This document shows positions 8,580-18,119 of a DNA stretch of 64,000 nt, piece by piece. Position 1 is the stretch's first letter. Every line of letters begins with the position of its first letter. The position numbers and the translations under genes are program-made. The notes under the pieces were generated by a model. That model did no database searches. It was not told the DNA's origin and saw only the letters and a list, made by a program, of their open reading frames with translations. Origin of the DNA: Thiothrix sp. (GTDB lineage: Bacteria > Pseudomonadota > Gammaproteobacteria > Thiotrichales > Thiotrichaceae); NCBI GenBank assembly GCA_008015155.1, contig SSFA01000008.1:248001-312000 (forward strand). Reading direction: 5' to 3'.

Positions 8580-10358
8580 ATGCGTAGTCATTATTGCGGG
8601 CAGGTTGACGAATCCCTGCTAGATCAGGAAATTACCCTCTGTGGTTGGGTCAACCGGCGGCGTGATCATGGTGGCGTCATTTTTATTGACCTACGCGACC
8701 GTGAAGGCCTAGTGCAAGTCGTTTTTGATCCTGATCGCGCAGAAGTGTTTGCTACTGCTGAGCGTGTTCGGAATGAATATGTTTTACAAGTCAAGGGCCG
8801 CGTGCGCACACGTCCAGCGGGTACGACTAATGATAATTTGCGTAGTGGACAGGTTGAGGTTCTAGGTTTAGAACTAACTGTTCTCAATGCTGCTGAAACC
8901 CCGCCTTTCCAATTAGATGAAACAGGAGTTGGCGAGGAAAAGCGCTTAACTTATCGCTATATTGATTTGCGTCGCCCCGAAATGCAGCAGCGCTTGCAAT
9001 TACGTGCCAAAGCCACTGGCTTTATGCGCCGTTATTTAGAAGAAAATGGCTTTTTAGACATCGAAACCCCGATGCTTACTAAAGCAACCCCTGAAGGTGC
9101 GCGCGACTATCTAGTACCTAGCCGTACTCATCCAGGCTCTTTCTTTGCCCTACCCCAGTCTCCACAATTATTTAAGCAATTGTTGATGATGTCGGGAATG
9201 GATCGCTATTTCCAATTTGCTCGTTGCTTCCGTGATGAAGATTTACGCGCTGATCGTCAACCTGAATTTACCCAGCTTGATATTGAAACTTCATTTATGA
9301 ATGAAGATCAAATCATGGGCATGGTTGAAGAAATGATTCGCAGCATGTTTAAAACGCTGTTGAATGTGGAGTTGCCGACTCAATTCCCACATATGACTTA
9401 TGAAGAAGCCATGTTCCGCTTTGGCTCAGATAAACCGGATATGCGTATTCCCTTAGAATTCGTTGAGGTTAGCGATCTAATGCAAGCGGTCGAATTCAAA
9501 GTATTCGCAGCACCTGCTAAAGATCCTGATAGCCGTGTAGTCGCTTTACGCTTACCCAAGGGTGGCGATTTAAGCCGCAAAGAAATCGATGACTATACCG
9601 CTTTTGTAGGCCGCTATGGTGCAAAAGGTTTAGCTTACATCAAGATCAATGATTTAGCGGCTGGCTTAGAAGGCCTACAATCACCGATTCTAAAGTTCTT
9701 ACCTGAAGAAGTGGTCAAAGGTATTTTGGAACGCACCGGTGCACAAACTGGTGACTTAATCTTCTTCGGTGCGGATAAAGCCAAAGTTGTGAATGATGCG
9801 ATTGGGGCTTTACGGATTAAACTAGGCCATGACCGTCAATTACTCACCTCTGAGTGGGCGGCTTTGTGGGTCGTCGATTTCCCAATGTTTGAATACGATG
9901 ACAAGGATAAACGTTGGGTCGCTTTACATCACCCCTTCACTGCGCCTAAATGTTCACCTGAAGAATTAGCTGCTAACCCGGGTAAAGCCTTATCGATTGC
10001 TTACGACATGGTGTTGAATGGTACTGAAGTCGGTGGTGGCTCCGTGCGTATTCATCGTCCTGAAATGCAAAGTGCTGTATTTAATTTACTAGGTATTAGT
10101 AAAGAAGAAGCTGAAGAGAAATTTGGCTTCCTCCTAAATGCACTTAAATATGGTTGTCCGCCACATGGTGGTTTAGCCTTTGGCTTAGATCGTTTAATTA
10201 TGCTAATGACTGGCAGCCAATCGATTCGTGATGTGATGGCTTTCCCGAAAACCCAAACAGCGGCTTGCCCATTAACTAATGCACCAGCTCCTGTTGGTTT
10301 GAAACAATTGCGTGAGCTGCATATTCGCGTGAACTTGCCAGAGAAAGAAAGCGCTTAA
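8580..10358 (+). CDS. aspS: Aspartate--tRNA ligase
   Basis: A 592-residue class IIb synthetase that charges tRNA-Asp. An OB-fold anticodon-binding domain ([21 protein letters not shown] begins at about residue 21) is followed by the catalytic core. Class II motif 2 is [20 protein letters not shown], there is a bacterial GAD insert domain, and motif 3 is [15 protein letters not shown]. Length is as expected for bacterial AspRS. It is a single cistron ending in a strong terminator. Confidence 0.97.
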   Translation: MRSHYCGQVDESLLDQEITLCGWVNRRRDHGGVIFIDLRDREGLVQVVFDPDRAEVFATAERVRNEYVLQVKGRVRTRPAGTTNDNLRSGQVEVLGLELTVLNAAETPPFQLDETGVGEEKRLTYRYIDLRRPEMQQRLQLRAKATGFMRRYLEENGFLDIETPMLTKATPEGARDYLVPSRTHPGSFFALPQSPQLFKQLLMMSGMDRYFQFARCFRDEDLRADRQPEFTQLDIETSFMNEDQIMGMVEEMIRSMFKTLLNVELPTQFPHMTYEEAMFRFGSDKPDMRIPLEFVEVSDLMQAVEFKVFAAPAKDPDSRVVALRLPKGGDLSRKEIDDYTAFVGRYGAKGLAYIKINDLAAGLEGLQSPILKFLPEEVVKGILERTGAQTGDLIFFGADKAKVVNDAIGALRIKLGHDRQLLTSEWAALWVVDFPMFEYDDKDKRWVALHHPFTAPKCSPEELAANPGKALSIAYDMVLNGTEVGGGSVRIHRPEMQSAVFNLLGISKEEAEEKFGFLLNALKYGCPPHGGLAFGLDRLIMLMTGSQSIRDVMAFPKTQTAACPLTNAPAPVGLKQLRELHIRVNLPEKESA

Positions 10359-10375
10359 TAAGCTTAGTAAATGAG

Positions 10376-10401
10376 AAAGCCACCTCTAAGGTGGCTTTTT
10401 T
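10376..10401 (+). terminator. Intrinsic terminator of aspS
   Basis: AAAGCCACC (10376-10384) pairs perfectly with GGTGGCTTT (10390-10398) around a 5-nt loop, followed by a T-run to 10401. It sits 18 bp after the aspS stop and just before the convergent helicase gene end. Confidence 0.9.
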
Positions 10402-10408
10402 ATTCGAC

Positions 10409-11950
10409 TTACCTTGATTGGTGAGTTTTTGAAGAAGTCGAACTGCGTTGTCGATGATGCGAACGCTTAGGCTGATTTGAAGCACTCTCTAACTCCGGCT
10501 CAATACGCTCTAAATTATTCTCTTCAAACATATAAGCAATCGAATGACCGCGAAGGCGATCAGATTTAGGCGTTTGTGCTGATTGACAGTGTTCTAGAAG
10601 GGTATTCTCTTGAGTAGCCTCAAGCTCCACAGGAGCGACTATATCTTCAACTACTTTAACTTCTCGAGGCTTTACTGGCTGCTCCATTGCTCGCTGTTGA
10701 GGTTTGCGGCGGGGTTCGCGCTCATGTTTTTCAGCATGTGGCGTGGAGCGTTGTTGATGACTTCGCTGTGGGCGCTGAATGTCTGGCAATAACTCGGGGT
10801 CAATGCTCATCACTGGCAAAGTTTTACCAGTATATTCTTCAATAGCAGGAAGATAAAACGCTGTATCCTCACACGCAAAACTGTGCGCCTCACCTGAAGC
10901 ACCAGCACGCGCCGTGCGACCAATCCGATGTACATAATCTTCAGCTAGTTGAGGCAGATCAAAATTGAACACATGCGATACCGCCGAAATATGCAAACCA
11001 CGAGCAGCCACATCGGTAGCAATTAAAATTTGATAGCGGCCTTCACTAAAATCTTTCAAAAAGCGCTCACGTTTACTTTGGCGCACATCGCCAGAAATCA
11101 TCGCTGCTTTAATATTATTGACTTTCAAATAGGCTTCAATCCGCTCTGCATTATGCTTAGTATTCACAAAGACAATCGCGCGTTGCGGCTCTAATTTACG
11201 AATTAAGCCTACGAGCAAAGGAATCTTTTCAGCATTAGCCGGAAAATAAATAGACTCGCTAATATTGTCAGCACTGACTGAATCGGTTTCGATTTTCACC
11301 GGAACTGGGTTATTCATATGCTCATAAGCTAGCTCTAACACTTTTTGTGAAAGAGTCGCAGAGAACAGCATATTCAAACGCTCTGTAGGCTCTGGCAAAC
11401 GACGCAATAAGAAACGAATATCTTGGATGAAGCCCATATCAAACATGCGATCGGCTTCGTCTAGGACTAAGACTTGAGTTTGTTTGAAATCGAATACACC
11501 CTGCTTCCAATAATCGATCACTCGTCCTGGTGTACCAATCAATAAATCCACAGCTTGAGTGAATTGCTGACGCTGCTTTTCATAAGCAGCCCCACCATAA
11601 ACTAATACATTATTTAAGCCGGTGTATTGACCCAATACTTCGGCATCACGGGCTATCTGAATCGCAAGCTCACGAGTTGGGGCTAAAATCAAGCAACGCA
11701 CTGAACCCGGTTGCGCGTCCACTAAGGGTTGGGACAATAAACGCTGAAAGGCCGCTACTAAGAAAGCACCCGTTTTGCCAGTTCCCGTTTGCGCTTGGCC
11801 AGTAATATCTTGACCGTTCAAGGCAAACGGTAGGGTTTCCGCTTGAATGCGCGAACAGTACTCAAATCCTGCTGCATTGAGCGATTTTAAAATACGTTCA
11901 TCGAGGTTAAAGGAGTCGAAACGTGTTGAGCTTAAATATTGATTTTCCAT
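10409..11950 (-). CDS. DEAD-box RNA helicase, RhlB-like
   Basis: About 513 residues. The ATP-dependent RNA helicase core is complete: Q-motif (FEYCSRIQAETLPFALNG), motif I AQTGTGKT, PTRELA, TPGR, DEAD (VLDEADRMFDMGF), SAT, ATDVAARGLHI and HRIGRTARAG. A basic, Gln/His-rich C-terminal tail of ~120 residues (QRSHQQRS..., HHRQRSSTSSK) suggests RNA or protein contacts, as in RhlB, which joins the RNA degradosome. The start is placed at ATG 11950; an in-frame TTG six codons upstream also exists, and neither has a clear Shine-Dalgarno. It could also be called RhlE-like; the family is certain, the paralogue is not. Confidence 0.88.
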   Translation of the reverse strand: MENQYLSSTRFDSFNLDERILKSLNAAGFEYCSRIQAETLPFALNGQDITGQAQTGTGKTGAFLVAAFQRLLSQPLVDAQPGSVRCLILAPTRELAIQIARDAEVLGQYTGLNNVLVYGGAAYEKQRQQFTQAVDLLIGTPGRVIDYWKQGVFDFKQTQVLVLDEADRMFDMGFIQDIRFLLRRLPEPTERLNMLFSATLSQKVLELAYEHMNNPVPVKIETDSVSADNISESIYFPANAEKIPLLVGLIRKLEPQRAIVFVNTKHNAERIEAYLKVNNIKAAMISGDVRQSKRERFLKDFSEGRYQILIATDVAARGLHISAVSHVFNFDLPQLAEDYVHRIGRTARAGASGEAHSFACEDTAFYLPAIEEYTGKTLPVMSIDPELLPDIQRPQRSHQQRSTPHAEKHEREPRRKPQQRAMEQPVKPREVKVVEDIVAPVELEATQENTLLEHCQSAQTPKSDRLRGHSIAYMFEENNLERIEPELESASNQPKRSHHRQRSSTSSKTHQSR

Positions 11951-12194
11951 GTGGCAAGCATACCACAAACCATAAAAAAACAGTGTACTAGGAACTAAGC
12001 TGTGTGCATAAAGCGACTAAAGTATTTTTAAGTGAGTGCGACTTAGATAAACATCAGTTCTTGGATTTATTTTACAAGTCGAAATAACAAAAAAATAAAT
12101 CGGAAAGCTTATACTATCTTGCCTTACTGTACGCCTAGCTTGACTAAAAACGAGGTCTACAGTGCACGTTGATTTTTTTAGCATGGAAAACATC

Positions 12195-13805
12195 ATGACG
12201 GTTAACACCAACCTCTCTAAACATCTAGAGGCGACTTTAGGTTTAAGCAACCTTAACGATATTTTTTGGAATCAATCTGCCCCAGCGCTCTACGAAGCTG
12301 CCATGCGTCGCGGTGAGGCTCATGTGGGTCGTGGAGGCACTTTAGTTGCCTACACAGGGTCATTTACAGGTCGTGCACCGAATGACAAATTTATCGTGGA
12401 TGAAGCCAGTAGCCATGACAAAGTGTGGTGGGGTGAAGTTAACAAAGCCATTAGTGAAGAAAACTTTGATAAGGTCTTAAAATCTGCTCAAGCCTTCTTA
12501 ACTGGTAAAGATGTCTTCGTACAAGATTTACTAGCGGGCGCTGATCCTAGCACTGAACTACCTGTGCGGATTATTACGCAATATGCGTGGCATTCGCTAT
12601 TTGCTCAGAATATGTTTATCCGCCCAGCTGATCTAAACCGCAGTATTGGCGTTGATGAACCGCGCTTTACGATTTTACACGTTCCCGATATGCAGGCCGA
12701 TCCTGAGCAACACGGGACTCGCTCTGGCGCTTTCATTTTGCTGAATTTCGCGCGCAGATTAGTCATTATTGGCGGCACGCATTATGCTGGCGAAATCAAA
12801 AAATCTGTCTTCTCGATTATGAATTACCTTTTGCCTCAGCAAGGGGTGATGTCTATGCATGCATCAGCCAATGTAGGCAAAGCTGGTGATGTAGCGATTT
12901 TATTTGGCCTCTCAGGCACAGGGAAAACCACTCTGTCTGCTGATCCAGAGCGCTTACTCATCGGTGATGATGAACATGGCTGGAGCGATCAAGGTGTCTT
13001 CAATTTAGAAGGGGGTTGTTACGCAAAGGTCATCAATCTATCAGCTGAAGCCGAACCACTCATCTACGCCACAACTCATCAATTCGGCACCGTTTTAGAA
13101 AATACGGTGATGAATATGGAGACCCGTGAATTAGATTTAGATGATGGTAGTCTCACTGAAAATACCCGAGCGAGCTACCCTATCACCCAAATTCCTAATG
13201 CCTTATATCCGGGTAAAGCCGGTCATGCTAAGCATATTATTATGCTCACCTGTGATGCTTTCGGTGTTTTACCTCCGATTTCTAAACTCACGACTGCACA
13301 AGCCATGTATCACTTCTTATCCGGTTACACTGCAAAAGTAGCTGGGACTGAAAAAGGCATTACTGAGCCGACCACAACCTTTAGTACCTGTTTCGGCGCT
13401 CCATTTATGGCTCTGCATCCTTCGGTATATGCTGATTTATTGGGTGAAAAAATCAATCAGAATAAAGTTTCTTGTTGGTTACTCAATACCGGCTGGAGTG
13501 GTGGTTCGTATGGGGTGGGGAGTCGAATGAAAATTCGCCATACTCGCGCTATGCTGAATGCCGCTTTACGTGGTGATTTAGATCAGGTGGATACTCGTAC
13601 TGATCCGATCTTTGGTTTAAATATTCCAGTTAGTTGCCCGGATGTCCCCAATGAAGTCTTAGATCCAGCAGCTACCTGGGAAGATAAATCCGCCTATCAA
13701 GCAAAAGCTCAGCAATTAGCAACAGCCTTCCATCAAAACTTCGCACGTTTTGCTGATTATGTGACAGAAGATGTGCGTAATGCAGGGCCTTTAGCGGGGC
13801 GTTAA
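12195..13805 (+). CDS. pckA: Phosphoenolpyruvate carboxykinase (ATP)
   Basis: About 536 residues. It converts oxaloacetate and ATP to PEP and CO2 (gluconeogenesis). It has the P-loop GLSGTGKTTLSAD, the kinase-2 motif GDDEHGW and the adenine-binding NTRASYPI segment. The start is uncertain. ATG 12195 matches the N-terminus of known PckA proteins. An in-frame GTG at 12162 has a good GAGG Shine-Dalgarno six bases upstream (12152-12155) and would add 11 residues, and ATG 12183 is also in frame. A TATACT hexamer at 12110-12115 may be a -10 box. It is monocistronic. Confidence 0.95.
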   Translation: MTVNTNLSKHLEATLGLSNLNDIFWNQSAPALYEAAMRRGEAHVGRGGTLVAYTGSFTGRAPNDKFIVDEASSHDKVWWGEVNKAISEENFDKVLKSAQAFLTGKDVFVQDLLAGADPSTELPVRIITQYAWHSLFAQNMFIRPADLNRSIGVDEPRFTILHVPDMQADPEQHGTRSGAFILLNFARRLVIIGGTHYAGEIKKSVFSIMNYLLPQQGVMSMHASANVGKAGDVAILFGLSGTGKTTLSADPERLLIGDDEHGWSDQGVFNLEGGCYAKVINLSAEAEPLIYATTHQFGTVLENTVMNMETRELDLDDGSLTENTRASYPITQIPNALYPGKAGHAKHIIMLTCDAFGVLPPISKLTTAQAMYHFLSGYTAKVAGTEKGITEPTTTFSTCFGAPFMALHPSVYADLLGEKINQNKVSCWLLNTGWSGGSYGVGSRMKIRHTRAMLNAALRGDLDQVDTRTDPIFGLNIPVSCPDVPNEVLDPAATWEDKSAYQAKAQQLATAFHQNFARFADYVTEDVRNAGPLAGR

Positions 13806-13818
13806 TTCGCTTTAATAA

Positions 13819-13846
13819 TTTCCCCCATTCATCGAAATGGGGGAAA
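13819..13846. terminator. Bidirectional hairpin between pckA and the EF-hand gene
   Basis: TTTCCCCCATT (13819-13829) pairs perfectly with AATGGGGGAAA (13836-13846) around a 6-nt loop; the A/T flanks give short T-runs on both strands. A second hairpin (AAACACCT 13854-13861 with AGGTGTTT 13870-13877) follows. They separate the convergent pckA and EF-hand genes. Confidence 0.7.
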
Positions 13847-13882
13847 TTAGCTCAAACACCTAGCCCTTAAGGTGTTTACATC

Positions 13883-14443
13883 TTAACGCTTACCACCCTG
13901 CCCACCAGTACGACCTGCTAAAAACTCAGCCAAGGTCAAGGTTTTGCTAGCATCAGTATCTAAAGCTGCAAATCCCCAAATCGAGCCAGTTTTATAACCT
14001 TGTAGCGCAGTAAACTCATCCAAACTCAATGCTGAATTATTATCACTATCTGCTAAAGCAAAGGCATTGCTCACAGCCGTGTTAGCCGTAGTATTGGCAC
14101 TAAACTCAGTTAAACTTAAAGCACTATTCAAATCCGTATCTAAGACCTTGAACATTGCTTTAATTTCACGGGTTTGCGTATTGGTTTCAAGATTTTGATA
14201 TTCAGCTAACGATAAAGTGGCTGAACTATCGGTATCGACTGCATTAAAATCAGCTGTCCGCACAGCTGTCACTTCAGCAGTTGTCACCGTGCCATCACCG
14301 TCTGTATCATAGATAGCAGTAAACACGGAAGATTTGCCAGATACTCCGGAATGAGCAGAACCTGAGCCGCCTTTAGCGAAGCTGGCAGAAGAAATTGATA
14401 ATAAACTACCTAACAGAACGATCGAAGCTGTTTGTATACGCAT
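13883..14443 (-). CDS. Exported EF-hand calcium-binding protein
   Basis: A 186-residue protein with a signal peptide (cleavage near SSASFA/KG, residues 18-24). It has about five EF-hand-like loops spaced along the mature chain: YDTDGDGTVTTAEV, VDTDSSATLSLAEY, LDTDLNSALSLTEF, ADSDNNSALSLDEF and LDTDASKTLTLAEF. Only the first is a full canonical DxDxDG loop; the rest keep DxDxx and the terminal acidic residue. Calcium binding in the periplasm or outside is inferred. Both ends are Gly/Ser-rich. Confidence 0.85.
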   Translation of the reverse strand: MRIQTASIVLLGSLLSISSASFAKGGSGSAHSGVSGKSSVFTAIYDTDGDGTVTTAEVTAVRTADFNAVDTDSSATLSLAEYQNLETNTQTREIKAMFKVLDTDLNSALSLTEFSANTTANTAVSNAFALADSDNNSALSLDEFTALQGYKTGSIWGFAALDTDASKTLTLAEFLAGRTGGQGGKR

Positions 14444-14595
14444 GGACTGAACTCCATTTAAATTTTTCTAAAAGTCTTACCTAACTTAGGTAAGTCGGCT
14501 AACCCGGTGCTGAACCACCGGGTTTTTTCATTCGCTAGCAAACTTATTTGGGGCTAGCTCCCTGAAAAATCATTACATTTATTAAATAGTTTTCT

Positions 14596-15837
14596 TTAGT
14601 GAGCGGGTCGACCACCACGGTCTAAGCGCAATACATGCCAACTACCATCTGCAAATTGGATCACAGTGACTTCGATATAATCGCCCACCACTAAATCTTC
14701 AAACTTAGTAACATCATGACGCCCACCCCGCTGAGCGAGACGTTTAGCGGTCTGAGCATTTTTCAATAACATGCTGCCATTATCTAAATACAAGGTATAA
14801 CCAGCCAAGCTAATGGTATTCAGGGCTTTATCAATAGCAGTGATTTGCCCTGTTAACTCTTTCCCATTGCTAGCCGACACATCGCGCAACATCACTTTCT
14901 TAGCTTGTAATACACCCTTCGCATCCACCTTGCCCTCCACCTCTAGGGTTAAACCAACCGCTACACTGCTGGCGCTTAAACCTCTAAACTCAGTACTCGC
15001 ACTGGTTACAACTGTTTGCCCCAGCAAAGTAAATTGAGTAGCAGAAGCTAGAGCACTCACAATACCTTCTAGCTCTAAACGAGATTTATCTGGATAGTTG
15101 TTTTGCGTGGCTTGCAAAGTCACTTGTTGAGCAGTCAGTACGCCATTGATCGGAGCTTGGTTTGCTTTCACTTGTACCGTTTGTCCATTCGCTATGCTAC
15201 GACCCGACCATTCCACCAAGGTGGCTGCACTATAATCGACAATTAAATGACCAATCTGGAAGGTTTTTGCTTCAGACTTTAAGTTAGTAATTTGTCCTGA
15301 TACTTGTAAACCATCGTTACTAGCATACGTATCGGCTACTAAGGTGATGCTACTAGGTTTGATCACAGCGTTTGGCAAGCGATCACCAGAAACCTCTACC
15401 ACATTGCCCACTTGTAAATCAGTTAACTGATTAAAACCGTGTAACACTGTTAATAAATCGATTTGGATGCTTTGCCCAAGTACCGTCAGCGTTTTACCAT
15501 CAGCAGCAATCGCTTCAACCGTACCTTTGACTAAACTATCGAATTTGACTTGGTTGGCAATGCCACTTACGCCATCTGCATTCAATGAACCAGTGACTGT
15601 AATAAACTCACCCGCCGCAAAACTAGACTGGTCAGTCACAGTTGTGCCATTGCGATAAAACGCAGCATTATCCACATTATAATGAATGCCATTCACATAA
15701 ATGCTTCCAAAACCCGTAATCCGCCCGGCTGTAATCCCTGTACCCGTCATACCGCCTTCGGCTAGGGTGAGGGCATCCCCACAACTGGTTAACAACAAAG
15801 CAGCACTGACGATAAGAGCCGTTAATTTAATCTTCAT
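14596..15837 (-). CDS. DUF5666-domain lipoprotein
   Basis: About 413 residues. A lipoprotein signal (MKIKLTALIVSAALLLTSCG, lipobox LLTSC) is followed by repeated small beta-barrel units of the DUF5666 type (ITGFGSIYVNGIHYNV; VTGSLNADGVSGIANQV; ISGQI/TGQI repeats). The start is fixed by AAGGAAG at 15844-15850, six bases before ATG 15837. The gene overlaps the end of the upstream DUF6502 gene by 11 bases, so the two are translationally coupled. The function of DUF5666 lipoproteins is unknown; a cell-surface or envelope role is inferred from the signal only. Confidence 0.85.
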   Translation of the reverse strand: MKIKLTALIVSAALLLTSCGDALTLAEGGMTGTGITAGRITGFGSIYVNGIHYNVDNAAFYRNGTTVTDQSSFAAGEFITVTGSLNADGVSGIANQVKFDSLVKGTVEAIAADGKTLTVLGQSIQIDLLTVLHGFNQLTDLQVGNVVEVSGDRLPNAVIKPSSITLVADTYASNDGLQVSGQITNLKSEAKTFQIGHLIVDYSAATLVEWSGRSIANGQTVQVKANQAPINGVLTAQQVTLQATQNNYPDKSRLELEGIVSALASATQFTLLGQTVVTSASTEFRGLSASSVAVGLTLEVEGKVDAKGVLQAKKVMLRDVSASNGKELTGQITAIDKALNTISLAGYTLYLDNGSMLLKNAQTAKRLAQRGGRHDVTKFEDLVVGDYIEVTVIQFADGSWHVLRLDRGGRPAH

Positions 15838-16645
15838 GGCTAACTTCCTTAAGCTCAGTCGGCTGCTCAAAATAATAAATACCTACCCCAGCTTGCATAC
15901 GACCACTGCCTTCTATTTTAGGATTGCTATCCCGGTCATGTTTATATAACCACTGATTAAACCGTAGCAATAACTGGTGAGCATCCTTGCGCACAAAGGC
16001 ACGAAAAGCGGGCAGCACTTCTTGAGGCAAATTGTTGTAGCTCACTTTACGTTGGTAATAACGTTCGTCTGACGGTACTGTTAAATTATGATTAATCGTC
16101 ATGACGAGTAGGGAGACATCTGTGCCTAATAATTGCAGCTGAGTTTCATCATCCTGATCTGGAATATAAACCGCGCTCAGTAAACGCACTGAGCCATCCT
16201 CTAAACTTTCCACTAACTTCACCCGACGCATTTCATCCAGCATCGCAAAACTCGACATATCACCACTATAGCGCTGAACTAACTGCTCAAAGCTCGGTTC
16301 TACACCACGAAAAGCTAGAACTGCAGGTTGCCCTTCACTATCAAGAAAGGCCTCATCGTGTAACCAAGCATTCAACACCCGCAACATCCGATTAAAACGG
16401 GGCGCGGCTGCAGTAATTTCGGCCTGACGTAGCTGAGTGACCTCTTTACGGGTCAAACCGGTAATGACTGCAATCCGGGTGGTAGTAGCACGCTCACCTG
16501 ACTGAGCCAGCTCATCTTCAACTACATCAACATATGCCTGCTTGGCTAACTGCGTAAATTCACCAAATGCGATGCCCTTGCGATACAAAATCCGCATCAG
16601 GCTTTTGAGTATTTGGTAGAACGCAGCGCGCAGTGTGTTGTTCAT
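15827..16645 (-). CDS. DUF6502-family protein, regulator-like
   Basis: About 272 residues with no signal peptide. The N-terminal ~90 residues contain a helix-turn-helix-like segment (RIAVITGLTRKEVTQLR); the remainder is the DUF6502 body. The family commonly sits beside DUF5666 lipoprotein genes, as here. Start ATG 16645 is preferred over an upstream TTG. Two similar palindromes, one touching the start codon and one 53 bp upstream, suggest autoregulation by this protein. The family recognition is from memory; the DNA-binding role is inferred. Confidence 0.75.
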   Translation of the reverse strand: MNNTLRAAFYQILKSLMRILYRKGIAFGEFTQLAKQAYVDVVEDELAQSGERATTTRIAVITGLTRKEVTQLRQAEITAAAPRFNRMLRVLNAWLHDEAFLDSEGQPAVLAFRGVEPSFEQLVQRYSGDMSSFAMLDEMRRVKLVESLEDGSVRLLSAVYIPDQDDETQLQLLGTDVSLLVMTINHNLTVPSDERYYQRKVSYNNLPQEVLPAFRAFVRKDAHQLLLRFNQWLYKHDRDSNPKIEGSGRMQAGVGIYYFEQPTELKEVSHED

Positions 16646-16646
16646 G

Positions 16647-16716
16647 AATGGGATTTTATTCCCATTGAGCAAAGAAGATCAAGTGTAAAGCGATCAGTGA
16701 ATGGGAAAATTTTCCC
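16647..16716. promoter_or_regulatory. Pair of similar palindromes upstream of the DUF6502 gene (putative operators)
   Basis: AATGGGA-TTTTAT-TCCCATT spans 16647-16666, and GGGAAAATTTTCCC, a perfect 14-bp palindrome, spans 16703-16716. Both fit a TGGGA-AT-rich-TCCC pattern. Their centres are 53 bp apart, close to five helical turns, so the two sites face the same side of the DNA. The proximal one lies immediately before the start codon. Operator function is inferred. Confidence 0.55.
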
Positions 16717-16890
16717 TTTAAATGCAAAACCCACTTTGGAAAGGCTCATTGTTATCAAACTACCTTGAGTTTAATCAGTCACTTGCTAGCCGATTAAATA
16801 AACACTTATCTAGTGAGCGATTCGGTTCACTATGAAGATTATTTTGCATTAAACTAATTAACTTTAGGGCAATCAATTCAAGGGCAAAAC

Positions 16891-17808
16891 ATGCAAACAC
16901 ATGGAAATTTCGAGTTTCTCAGTGAGCATAGCCCGATTCTTTTGCAGTTGGCGCGCACGGCTGAATCTATTTTTGTTAGTGATCCAAACACCACACTGAT
17001 TAAATTACGCCAATTAGGTGAAGCTTTAGCGCAGGATTTAGCGAGTCGCTATGGCATTCGTTTTGATGAGCAGACCACGCAAAAAGATTTACTGAATAAA
17101 TTGCAACAGGAATTGCAATTAGATCGTAAAGTGCGTGACTTATTTCATCTGCTGCGCATCGAAGGTAATAAAGCTACTCATGAATTTCAAACCCGCCACC
17201 AAGAAGCCTTAAATGGCTTGAAAACGGCGCGTGAGCTGGCGGTATGGTTTCATCGTAGCTTTGGCAAACAAGGCAGCCAATTTAAGATAGGCGCTTTTAT
17301 TCCACCGCGTGACCCAAGCCAACCCTTACGCGAATTAACCGAGCAAATTGCCCAGTTACAAAGTCAATTAACGAGTGCCAATCAACAAGTCGGTTCTAAT
17401 CAAGCTTTATTCGCTTTACTCCATCAGCAAAAGGCCGAGGCGGATGCTTTAGCGCAACTAATGGATGAAGAAGCACAGCATTTTAAACAACAAGCGGAAG
17501 CAGCTGAATTAGAATTATTAGTTCAGCAAGAACAATTTCAGGCGGAAATTAAACAACTGCAATTAGCCTTAGCCAATCAACAGGATGCCGTGCAACAAAA
17601 TAAACGCCGCAAAGAACTATTAAACAAAATTCATCTGGCGAATAAACAGATACATTTATCTGAAGACATCACCCGTGAATTGATTGATCGGCAATTACGC
17701 GATGTGGGCTGGGAGGCGGATAGTAAAAATCTACGCTTTAATTTAGGTGCGAGACCTGAAGCTAAGACTTTTAAAGCGATTGCGGAATGGCCGACTTATG
17801 ATGCTTAA
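16891..17808 (+). pseudogene. hsdR: Truncated hsdR (EcoKI-type restriction subunit, N-terminal third)
   Basis: 305 residues remain of a protein that is normally ~1000-1170. The start NFEFL...DPNTTLIKLRQLGEA and the LLRIEGNKATHEF segment match the N-terminus of type I restriction subunit R of the EcoKI group (DUF4145-like). A Gln-rich coiled coil (about residues 155-250) follows, then IDRQLRDVGWEADSKNLRF...AIAEWPTYDA. The frame stops just where full-length HsdR continues into its nuclease domain. The nuclease and helicase motors are missing. A good AGGG ribosome-binding site remains, so the stub may still be translated. See the hsdS remnant at 22663. Confidence 0.85.
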
Positions 17809-18119
17809 GCTGGGCAAGCACGTTTATCAGGGATATTTTGAAATGGACGCTATAAAGGATATGTTTAAATTTAATGGTATTTGTTGGTGTGCCATAAGAG
17901 TACAGGATTAATTTAAATGCATCTATCTTACAATGGTGTAAAAATAATAAAATAAAGTGATTTGAATTTTAACAATCAAATCAAAAGTAGATTTAACTAA
18001 CCATCTAGTAATTTAGTAAAAATTACAATAATGATTAAATAGCCGTATATCTTGAAAACAAAATTTGAATTAGCTTTATATAAAGCTGCCCTGCCATTAT
18101 CATATAGGAATTAAATAAT
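17809..18119. other. AT-rich junction between the hsdR stub and the two-gene module
   Basis: About 310 bp, strongly AT-rich toward the right. I see no gene longer than ~22 codons. It marks the left junction of the inserted module. It probably holds the promoter of the module, but no hexamer pair stands out. Confidence 0.4.
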
